From Mucilaginibacter sp. UBA4741 (GTDB lineage: Bacteria; Bacteroidota; Bacteroidia; Sphingobacteriales; Sphingobacteriaceae), in NCBI GenBank assembly GCA_002403905.1, contig DHIR01000044.1:18505-51516 (forward strand): DNA of 33,012 nt. Direction: 5' to 3'. Below are positions 17,062-24,452 of the stretch, in pieces. Position 1 is the stretch's first letter; each line of letters begins with the position of its first letter. The translations under genes and the position numbers were made by a program. The notes under the pieces are model-generated. The model did not search any database. It was not told the DNA's origin and saw only the letters and a program-made list of their open reading frames with translations.

Positions 17062-19182
17062 ATGTCTATCAAAGAAACAAATTTTAAGTACGTAAGCTAT
17101 TTATGGGACGATGCGGAAGCTGCAAAGCTGGCCAGTGATGAAGTGGCTTTGCTCATATATCGTTCAAACCTTTTAGGTGCCGATTTGCGGTTAACCAACT
17201 ACGGCGGCGGCAATACCTCCTGCAAAGCAATGGCGAAGGACCCGCTTACCGGCGAGTCGGTAGAAGTAATGTGGATCAAAGGTTCGGGCGGTGACATTGG
17301 AACGTTGAAAAAAAGCGGGTTAGCGGCTTTATATGTAGATAAATTGCGCAGCCTTAAAAACGTTTACCGTGGGTTGGAGCATGAGGATGAAATGGTAGAA
17401 TTGTTTAACCATACCATTTATGATCTTGCATCGAAAGCGCCATCTATAGATACCCCGCTACACGGATTTTTACCCTTTAAACATATTGACCACCTGCACC
17501 CCGACGCGGCAATCGCCATCGCAGCAGCAAAAGACGGCAAACAAATTACTGCCGATCTTTTTAAAGGTAAAATAGGCTGGGTTGAATGGCAAAAACCGGG
17601 CTTTGAGTTGGGCCTTCAATTAAAAGCCTGCTTAGATGCTAATCCGGGTATCCGTGGTATCATGTTAGGGTCGCACGGGTTATTTACCTGGGGCGATACC
17701 GCTTACGAAAGCTATATCAACACGCTTGAGGTAATAGAGCAATGCGCCGAGTACCTGGAGCAAAACTACGGTAAAAAAGGACCAATTTTTGGCGGTGCTA
17801 AAATACAAAGCCTGGACGAAGTGGGACGCAAAAAACAAGCGGTTGCTTTAGCGCCGATACTGCGCGGGTTCTGCTCGTCAAAACAAAATATGATCGGGCA
17901 TTTTACGGATGATGTGAGGGTATTGGAGTTTATCAACTCAAAGGATTTAGACAGATTAGCTCCGCTTGGTACCAGTTGCCCTGACCATTTTTTAAGAACT
18001 AAGATCAGTCCGCTGGTATTAGATTTGGGTAAGGACGAAGATCTGAGCGATGTTAAAGCGCTTAAAACCCGCCTTGCGCCGGCGTTTGATGCTTACCGCG
18101 CCATGTACACCGAATATTATGAAACCTGCAAGCACCCAAACAGCCCTGCTATACGCGATGCTAACCCGGTTGTAATTTTATATCCGGGCGTGGGTATGTT
18201 CACGTTTGCTAAAGACAAACAAACCGCACGCGTTGCTACAGAGTTTTACACCAATGCCATCAACGTAATGAAGGGCGCGGAGGCTATTTCTGACTACACC
18301 TCGTTACCAAGACAGGAAGCATTTAATATTGAATACTGGTTGTTAGAAGAGGCCAAGCTACAACGCATGCCTAAGCCAAAAGCTTTATCAGGTCGTGTGG
18401 CTTTGGTTACCGGTAGCGCGGGTGGTATAGGCAAAGCTATCGCCAAAAAATTTGCCGAAGAAGGTGCAGTTGTAGTACTAAATGATATGAATGCCGAACG
18501 TTTGGAAGGTGCCGGCGAAGAGTTTAAAAAACTATTTGGTAAAGATGCTTATACTACAGCGATACTTGATGTTACTAAGGCAGATCAAATCGCCGGTGCC
18601 GTATCTGAAGCTATCTTAGCCTTCGGCGGGGTAGACCTTATCGTTAATAACGCCGGCTTATCTATCTCCAAAACCATTGGCGATCATACCGAAAAGGACT
18701 GGGATCTGATATATGATGTATTAGTGAAAGGACAGTTCCTGGTAACACAGGCAGCTACTGCGGTTATGCAGAAACAGGATATTGGCGGCGATATTATTAA
18801 TATCGTAAGTAAAAACGCTTTAGTAAGCGGACCAAATAACGCCGGTTATGGCAGCGCCAAAGCTGCTCAGCTACACCTAAGCAGGCTAAATGCTGCAGAA
18901 TTAGGGGCAGATAAGATCCGTGTTAATGTGGTTAATCCTGACGCGGTAATTAGCGACAGTAATATATGGGCCGGTGGCTGGGCCGAAGGCCGTGCTAAAG
19001 CTTATGGCATAACCGTTGCCGAACTGCCTGCCTACTATGCCAAACGCACCTTATTAAATGAAGTGATATTGCCTGTTGATATTGCCAATGCGTGCTTTGC
19101 TTTTGCGGGTGGGTTATTAGGTAAATCAACCGGGAATGTTTTAAATGTTGATGGCGGTGTTGCCGCTGCATTTGTAAGATAA
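17062..19182 (+). CDS. rhaEW: Bifunctional rhamnulose-1-phosphate aldolase/lactaldehyde dehydrogenase
   Basis: A two-domain protein of 706 residues. The N-terminal class II aldolase domain (about 20-420) has candidate metal-binding histidines in KHIDHLHPD (H144, H146) and GSHGLF (H205). The C-terminal short-chain dehydrogenase domain (about 440-700) has the nucleotide motif TGSAGGIG at 450-457, NNAG, and the catalytic triad S583, Y596, K600 (YGSAK). The family splits L-rhamnulose-1-phosphate into dihydroxyacetone phosphate and L-lactaldehyde and oxidises the latter to lactate. This replaces separate RhaD and aldehyde dehydrogenase genes. It is cytoplasmic. The rhaI gene follows after 7 bases. 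Confidence 0.93.
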   Translation: MSIKETNFKYVSYLWDDAEAAKLASDEVALLIYRSNLLGADLRLTNYGGGNTSCKAMAKDPLTGESVEVMWIKGSGGDIGTLKKSGLAALYVDKLRSLKNVYRGLEHEDEMVELFNHTIYDLASKAPSIDTPLHGFLPFKHIDHLHPDAAIAIAAAKDGKQITADLFKGKIGWVEWQKPGFELGLQLKACLDANPGIRGIMLGSHGLFTWGDTAYESYINTLEVIEQCAEYLEQNYGKKGPIFGGAKIQSLDEVGRKKQAVALAPILRGFCSSKQNMIGHFTDDVRVLEFINSKDLDRLAPLGTSCPDHFLRTKISPLVLDLGKDEDLSDVKALKTRLAPAFDAYRAMYTEYYETCKHPNSPAIRDANPVVILYPGVGMFTFAKDKQTARVATEFYTNAINVMKGAEAISDYTSLPRQEAFNIEYWLLEEAKLQRMPKPKALSGRVALVTGSAGGIGKAIAKKFAEEGAVVVLNDMNAERLEGAGEEFKKLFGKDAYTTAILDVTKADQIAGAVSEAILAFGGVDLIVNNAGLSISKTIGDHTEKDWDLIYDVLVKGQFLVTQAATAVMQKQDIGGDIINIVSKNALVSGPNNAGYGSAKAAQLHLSRLNAAELGADKIRVNVVNPDAVISDSNIWAGGWAEGRAKAYGITVAELPAYYAKRTLLNEVILPVDIANACFAFAGGLLGKSTGNVLNVDGGVAAAFVR

Positions 19183-19189
19183 TTATACT

Positions 19190-20455
19190 ATGGAACAGCA
19201 AAAAATTGATGAATTTAATCATCAGCATATAAAAGACCACCAGCGCAAATTTGATTTTGTTGCCGAGGATGTAAATAAACTAGACGATGTACTGCAAAAA
19301 CTACAGGCATTTAACATCGCTATACCAAGTTGGGCCCTAGGCACTGGCGGTACACGCTTTGGCCGTTTCTCGGGCGGCGGTGAGCCACGTAATTTAGAGG
19401 AAAAAATTGCCGATGTAGGTATGATCCATGCCTTAAACCGTTCAAGCAATTCTATATCGCTGCACATCCCCTGGGATATCCCTAAAAATGCCAATGAGAT
19501 AAAGGCTTTGGCTTCGGGTTACGGATTGCATTTTGATGCGGTAAACTCAAACACTTTCCAGGATCAGCCCGGCGAGTTAAGCTATAAATTTGGTTCACTG
19601 CATCATACCGATAAAGCGGTACGCGACCAGGCTATTCAGCACAATATCGAAGTGATAAAATACGGTGTTGAGTTGGGCTCAAACGCTTTGTCTGTTTGGT
19701 TGTCGGATGGGTCAAATTTTCCGGGGCAATTAAACTTCCGCAAGGCTTTCCAAAATACGTTAGATAGCCTTCAGCAAATTTATGCTGCCCTGCCTGATGA
19801 TTGGAAAGTATGGATCGAGTACAAACCATTCGAGCCTAACTTCTACTCGACCACCATTGCCGATTGGGGACAATCGCATTTATTAGCCTCAAAACTGGGC
19901 AAAAAAGCGTTGACTTTAGTTGATTTAGGCCACCACCTGCCAAATACAAATATTGAGCAAATAGTTTCTTTATTGCTGATGGAACAAAAGCTGGCCGGTT
20001 TCCATTTTAATGATTCAAAATATGGCGATGATGACCTTACTGTAGGCAGCATTAACCCATACCAATTGTTCCTGATATTTAATGAACTGGTTGAAGGCAT
20101 GGATGCCCGTGGGTTAAATCACGCTACGGGTATTGGCTGGATGATAGATGCATCGCATAACGTTAAAGACCCTATTGAGGACCTTATACAATCTGTAGAG
20201 GCTATAAAGATCGCCTACGCGCAAGCATTATTGGTTGATACCAAGGCATTGGTTGATGCGCAGCAAAATAACGATGTGGCAAAAGCGCAGGAGATATTGC
20301 AGGCTGCTTACCGTACTGATGTGCGTCCGTTAATTGCCGAGGCTCGTTTACGTGCCGGTGGTGCTTTGGACCCGATAGGGTTATATCGTAGCGGGGGAGT
20401 GCGCGATAGTTTGATTAAACAACGAGGTGCAAAAACCGTAGCAACTGGTTTATAG
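19190..20455 (+). CDS. rhaI: L-rhamnose isomerase, RhaI type
   Basis: The 421-residue protein is a TIM-barrel sugar isomerase of the Pseudomonas stutzeri/Bacillus RhaI kind rather than the Escherichia coli RhaA kind. Metal ligands are visible as E210 (VWIEYKPFEP), D245 (TLVDLGHH), H272 (GFHFNDSKYGDDD) and an Asp in the DDD at 280-282. It converts L-rhamnose to L-rhamnulose in the cytoplasm. It lies between the aldolase/dehydrogenase and the kinase, which begins 1 base after its stop, so translation of the two is probably coupled. This isomerase group is known to be broad in substrate range, and other deoxy or rare sugars may also be handled. Confidence 0.92.
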   Translation: MEQQKIDEFNHQHIKDHQRKFDFVAEDVNKLDDVLQKLQAFNIAIPSWALGTGGTRFGRFSGGGEPRNLEEKIADVGMIHALNRSSNSISLHIPWDIPKNANEIKALASGYGLHFDAVNSNTFQDQPGELSYKFGSLHHTDKAVRDQAIQHNIEVIKYGVELGSNALSVWLSDGSNFPGQLNFRKAFQNTLDSLQQIYAALPDDWKVWIEYKPFEPNFYSTTIADWGQSHLLASKLGKKALTLVDLGHHLPNTNIEQIVSLLLMEQKLAGFHFNDSKYGDDDLTVGSINPYQLFLIFNELVEGMDARGLNHATGIGWMIDASHNVKDPIEDLIQSVEAIKIAYAQALLVDTKALVDAQQNNDVAKAQEILQAAYRTDVRPLIAEARLRAGGALDPIGLYRSGGVRDSLIKQRGAKTVATGL

Positions 20456-20456
20456 C

Positions 20457-21749
20457 ATGAAGCCTATACCAGTTATCGCGGTTTTTGATGTGGGTAAAAC
20501 CAATAAAAAGCTTTTTCTTTTTGATGAAAGCTATAAGATTGTTTTTGAACGCTCGGCCAGGTTTAATGAGACCGTGGACGAGGACGGCTTTGCCTGTGAG
20601 AACCTGGAGGTGCTGAAAAAAGCGGTTTTTGATGCATTGAATGAAGTTAGCCGCCTGGACCAATTTGAAGTAAAGGCGATTAACTTTTCGGCCTACGGTG
20701 CTAGCTTTGTTTATTTGGATAAAGATGGAAGCCCGGTAGCGCCGCTGTACAATTACCTGAAACCCTACCCCGAGGATATCAAAAAGAAATTTTATAATAC
20801 TTACGGCGACGAGGCGGAGATAGCTTTCAAAACAGCCTCGCCGGCTTTGGAAAGTTTGAATTCGGGTTTGCAATTGTATCGCATTAAACATCAAAAACCT
20901 GAGCTGTTTGATCGCATCAAATATGCCTTGCACTTGCCGCAGTATCTGAGCTATTTGCTAACCGGCAAAACTTTTTCTGACATGACCAGCATTGGTTGCC
21001 ATACCGCCTTATGGGATTTTGAAAAAAAAGACTATCACAACTGGGTGAAGCAAGAAGATCTTGATAAAATCCTTGCACCAATTGCCCCGGCTGATGAAAG
21101 AATTCCATCGTATTTTAACGGGCGCTGGTATCAAGCCGGTATCGGCCTGCATGATAGCTCGGCAGCGCTGATACCTTACCTGGCCAGTTTTAATGAGCCT
21201 TTTATTTTGCTTTCAACGGGCACCTGGTCCATCAGTTTAAATCCTTTTAACCAATCGCCGTTAACAACCGAAGAGCTGGCTAATGATTGTTTGAATTATA
21301 TCCAGTACAAAGGTAAACCTGTTAAAGCATCGCGTCTGTTTAGCGGGCATGAGTACGACCAGGGCATCAAACAAATTGCCGAAGAGTTTGGGCAGGATGT
21401 TATTAAATACCGTAATATCCCTTATGATACTAATGTAACCGAACCGGATGTAATTGCCTATTATAAGTTAATGCATGACCTGATAGACAAGCAAAAAAAA
21501 TCTACCGGCTATGTGTTAAAAGACACGCCGGTAAAGCGAATTTTTGTGGATGGCGGCTTTAGCAAAAACTCGGTGTTTATGAATTTACTGGCGGCAGCTT
21601 TCCCGCAATTAGAGGTTTATGCCGCATCAATGGCGCAGGCTACGGCTATAGGTACGGCATTGGCTATACACAATTGTTGGAATACGCGGCCAATACCCAA
21701 TGATCTGATCAACCTTAAATATTACTCTGGTTCAGCTTATAGTCTATAA
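20457..21749 (+). CDS. rhaB: Rhamnulokinase, FGGY family
   Basis: A 430-residue sugar kinase of the FGGY type. Visible motifs are the N-terminal phosphate-binding DVGKTNKK (11-18), STGTWSISLNP around 254-262 and the second ATP-site segment VDGGFSKNSVF around 364-374. The length is shorter than that of the Escherichia coli RhaB but normal for Bacteroidota homologues. It phosphorylates L-rhamnulose to L-rhamnulose-1-phosphate, the substrate of the RhaEW aldolase. It is the last gene of the operon. Its stop codon directly abuts the stop codon of the convergent beta-propeller gene, with no room for an intergenic terminator. Confidence 0.9.
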   Translation: MKPIPVIAVFDVGKTNKKLFLFDESYKIVFERSARFNETVDEDGFACENLEVLKKAVFDALNEVSRLDQFEVKAINFSAYGASFVYLDKDGSPVAPLYNYLKPYPEDIKKKFYNTYGDEAEIAFKTASPALESLNSGLQLYRIKHQKPELFDRIKYALHLPQYLSYLLTGKTFSDMTSIGCHTALWDFEKKDYHNWVKQEDLDKILAPIAPADERIPSYFNGRWYQAGIGLHDSSAALIPYLASFNEPFILLSTGTWSISLNPFNQSPLTTEELANDCLNYIQYKGKPVKASRLFSGHEYDQGIKQIAEEFGQDVIKYRNIPYDTNVTEPDVIAYYKLMHDLIDKQKKSTGYVLKDTPVKRIFVDGGFSKNSVFMNLLAAAFPQLEVYAASMAQATAIGTALAIHNCWNTRPIPNDLINLKYYSGSAYSL

Positions 21750-22703
21750 TTAAATTCGCTCTAACATTATCGGGTAGGTTTTCTCCGAGTTCCATTGGGG
21801 TATGTATAGATTCTCGTCCGCGTCAATGCAAACATCGTGTGGATGGATAAAGGTATTATCGGCCTTTTTTTGTGGCTGTAGCGTGCCATTGATATAACAA
21901 GGTTCTGTACCCCCCGGTGTAGAAACTACTTTGTCACTCTCGTCAATAACAGTCACATACCCCGATCCAAAATTCTGATTATTCTCAGACCGGAAAACGG
22001 CACCATATACATTTTTACCACTAATAACCGGCCTGCAAATAAATGAACCGGGCAGATGGATCGCGCCCAGATATTCGCCAGTCATGCTAAATTTTTTTAA
22101 GGCGTTATGGTTGCGGGATGTAACCAATAATGAAGGCTCGGCTTTGCGATAGTCAATAGCTATCCCGTGCACACAATCAAATTGCTCAAGGCCATCACCC
22201 CGGCCACCCCAATGGCTCAGGTAATTGCCTTTGCTATCATATTGTATCACAAACTGGTGGCCGTACCCATCGGTTACATAAATATCCCCATTGGGTGCAA
22301 TAGCAGTTTCGGTTGGTTTATATTCATTGGCAGAAGTGTATAGGGCAATCTCTTTAGGGTGGTCCAGTATCATCAGTTCTTTCCCTGCCAGCGTGGTTTT
22401 AATAACCTGATGGCGTACCGTATCGGTGATATACAAAAACTCCTCGCCACCCTCATTATTCAGGGTTAGGCCATGTGCGCCGGGATAAGTAGTTCCCCAG
22501 CTATCTATAACCCGGCCGTCTTTGGAGTAAACTAAAACATTATTCTTGGTTTCGTTGGTAAGCAGATAAAGTAGCCCGCTTTTATTCATCACCATCTCAT
22601 GGCAATCATTTACCGGATACATCCCAGTTTTAGGTATCCCCCAATTGGGACGTATCCGATACTTGAAGCCATTATGGCCAATTATCCGGGCTTTATTTTG
22701 CAT
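21750..22703 (-). CDS. NHL-type six-bladed beta-propeller protein
   Basis: The 317-residue protein has repeating units of the NHL kind, such as PGAHGLTLNNEGGEEFLYITDTVRHQVI, KPTETAIAPNGDIYVTDGYGHQFVIQYDSKG, CVHGIAIDYR and HPHDVCIDADENLYIPQWN. Similar proteins include peptidylglycine lyase-like enzymes and SMP30/gluconolactonase-like lactonases, but I see no assigned catalytic site. It has no signal peptide, so it should be cytoplasmic, unlike most secreted propellers. It is the last of four genes transcribed together with the sialidase, oxygenase and aldolase (15-base gap upstream). A lactonase or epimerase role on a keto sugar acid would fit the context, but that is inference. Confidence 0.75.
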   Translation of the reverse strand: MQNKARIIGHNGFKYRIRPNWGIPKTGMYPVNDCHEMVMNKSGLLYLLTNETKNNVLVYSKDGRVIDSWGTTYPGAHGLTLNNEGGEEFLYITDTVRHQVIKTTLAGKELMILDHPKEIALYTSANEYKPTETAIAPNGDIYVTDGYGHQFVIQYDSKGNYLSHWGGRGDGLEQFDCVHGIAIDYRKAEPSLLVTSRNHNALKKFSMTGEYLGAIHLPGSFICRPVISGKNVYGAVFRSENNQNFGSGYVTVIDESDKVVSTPGGTEPCYINGTLQPQKKADNTFIHPHDVCIDADENLYIPQWNSEKTYPIMLERI

Positions 22704-22718
22704 TAGCTACGTCTTAAA

Positions 22719-23648
22719 TTAAGCCATCTGCTTAACTGTCGAATACACTTTCAATAATTCAAAAAATCCTATTTCTTCCAGGTCAGCTTTTAGCTCGTTA
22801 TACGCGGTGTCAGACAATGCTACCAATGGTAACCTTGGATTACCCAAATCGGTGCCCAACATCTTCACAATGGCACGTTGCGCGGCTATTGATGGGTGTT
22901 TAATAATGGCCCTTATAAAGTCGATCACTTTTGACTGCAAGGCACGTGCCTCTTCCATCTTTCCGGCACGGAAGAGTTCTATAACACGGAGATAAACCGG
23001 GGCTGCAAATGTATAGGTACTGCCTATAGCGCCCTGTGCGCCTACTGCCAGGGCAGGCAACAACATTTCATCATAGCCGAATAATACATCAAATTTTCCA
23101 TTTTTATAGCCTAGGCAGGCCTGGTACTCATGCAGGGTTGAAGCGGTATATTTAATACCGGACAGGTTAGGTATTTTTTCTTCACCTAATCTTAAAAAAT
23201 CAACCATATCCATACCCACACCTGTTAATGTTGGCATGTGGTAATAGTAAAACGGCAGGTTTGGTGCGCCTAATGCGATCTCGGCCATGCAATCAACCAG
23301 ATTTTGTACAGTAGTTGGTTTAAAGTAAAACGCCGCTACTGATGATATGGCATCGGCACCTAGTTGTGCGGCATGTGCTGCCAGTTTTTTACTTTCGTAG
23401 ATAGATGTATGGCCAACATGCACCAATACTAACAGACGTTTGTTGGCTGCTTTAATGTAAGCTTCGGCAACGGCCATGCGCTCTTCAATAGTCAGATTTG
23501 GGCCCTCGCCATTGGTGCCGCAAATGAAAACACCGGTAAGGCCATCGGATATCAGCTTATCTACTAATGCGGGTATTAATTCTATATTTAACGATCCATC
23601 TGGCTTATAAGCCGAAAATGTTGCTGCAACAATTCCTTTTATTTTCAT
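22719..23648 (-). CDS. N-acetylneuraminate lyase-like aldolase
   Basis: A 309-residue protein of the DHDPS/NAL family, a TIM barrel using a Schiff-base lysine. The carboxylate-binding loop GTNGEGPNLTIEER (44-57), Tyr136 in YYYHMPTLTGV and the Schiff-base K166 in LSGIKYTAS are present. The YYYHMP and GIKYT wording is closer to N-acetylneuraminate lyases (NanA) than to lysine-pathway DapA. It would cleave a nonulosonic acid to pyruvate and an N-acylated hexosamine, but related 2-keto-3-deoxy sugar acids are equally possible. It is co-transcribed with a double GH33 sialidase (12- and 15-base gaps to its neighbours). Confidence 0.82.
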   Translation of the reverse strand: MKIKGIVAATFSAYKPDGSLNIELIPALVDKLISDGLTGVFICGTNGEGPNLTIEERMAVAEAYIKAANKRLLVLVHVGHTSIYESKKLAAHAAQLGADAISSVAAFYFKPTTVQNLVDCMAEIALGAPNLPFYYYHMPTLTGVGMDMVDFLRLGEEKIPNLSGIKYTASTLHEYQACLGYKNGKFDVLFGYDEMLLPALAVGAQGAIGSTYTFAAPVYLRVIELFRAGKMEEARALQSKVIDFIRAIIKHPSIAAQRAIVKMLGTDLGNPRLPLVALSDTAYNELKADLEEIGFFELLKVYSTVKQMA

Positions 23649-23660
23649 GTTTTGTATGTA

Positions 23661-24440
23661 TTAAATGTTGGCTTCAAAAGCCCTTACTTCTTCAAATTTT
23701 GTATTGCCACGCACCAATCGCCCTAAACGTGGTTTGCGGTTATTGTAAACTTCAACCGCGTCTGCATCCGCATACCTTAAAAACAGGATGCGCCTGTCGC
23801 GATCTGTAGAATAATTACCGTCTGACTTATGCAGCATCCAGCAATTAAATATCAATGCATCACCCGCTTTCATTTCCATCGGTACGGCCAGGCTATCATC
23901 AGCCTTCACTACAATTTCCGACTGGCTCTTTTTCTGCGTTTCATCCTGTTCAACCCTTATCTGACCCTCTTTGTGGCTTCCCGGTATCAACCATAGGCAA
24001 CCATTTCCACGGTCTGTATCATCCAATGCGGTTAATGTTGTTAAGGCATTATAAGGCTCTAACTCGCCGTAGCCATTATCCTGGTGCCAGCCGAAAGGTT
24101 TGGTATTACCCTTCATTTTAAACGTAAGCTGTGATGTAGCGCCTTTTATGTTTGGGCCGATGATCTGCGTAGCAATATCAACCAGCGGCCCATCGAAATA
24201 ATAATCCTTAACAGCAGGTGCCTGATGATGGATGTTTACCAGCAACGAGTTTTGCAGCCAGCTTTTGTTAGGGTCAAATCCTTCTTTTTCCTTGTCCCAC
24301 GCAGCCATACATTCTTGCCGCATTTGTGACAGGCCCGCCTCTTTTACAATTCCCTTAATAACCAAAAAGCCGTTTTCTTTGAAAGATACTAATTCTTCAT
24401 CTGACAGCTTCCGATAATTAAATAACTCTTTTTGTTTCAT
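23661..24440 (-). CDS. Phytanoyl-CoA dioxygenase (PhyH)-family oxygenase
   Basis: The 259-residue protein is a cupin-fold Fe(II)/2-oxoglutarate oxygenase. The iron ligands are H119 and D121 (FGWHQDNGY) and H204 (FNCWMLHKSDGN), and an Arg near 216-222 (RRILFLRY) should bind 2-oxoglutarate. GNGCLWLIPGSHKEG is characteristic of the family. Bacterial members hydroxylate many small molecules and the substrate here is unknown. It sits between the sialidase and the NanA-like aldolase with 12-base gaps on both sides, so it very likely acts on the same compound or its breakdown products. This is not a standard step in sialic acid catabolism. No signal peptide is present. Confidence 0.82.
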   Translation of the reverse strand: MKQKELFNYRKLSDEELVSFKENGFLVIKGIVKEAGLSQMRQECMAAWDKEKEGFDPNKSWLQNSLLVNIHHQAPAVKDYYFDGPLVDIATQIIGPNIKGATSQLTFKMKGNTKPFGWHQDNGYGELEPYNALTTLTALDDTDRGNGCLWLIPGSHKEGQIRVEQDETQKKSQSEIVVKADDSLAVPMEMKAGDALIFNCWMLHKSDGNYSTDRDRRILFLRYADADAVEVYNNRKPRLGRLVRGNTKFEEVRAFEANI

Positions 24441-24452
24441 CGATATATTATA

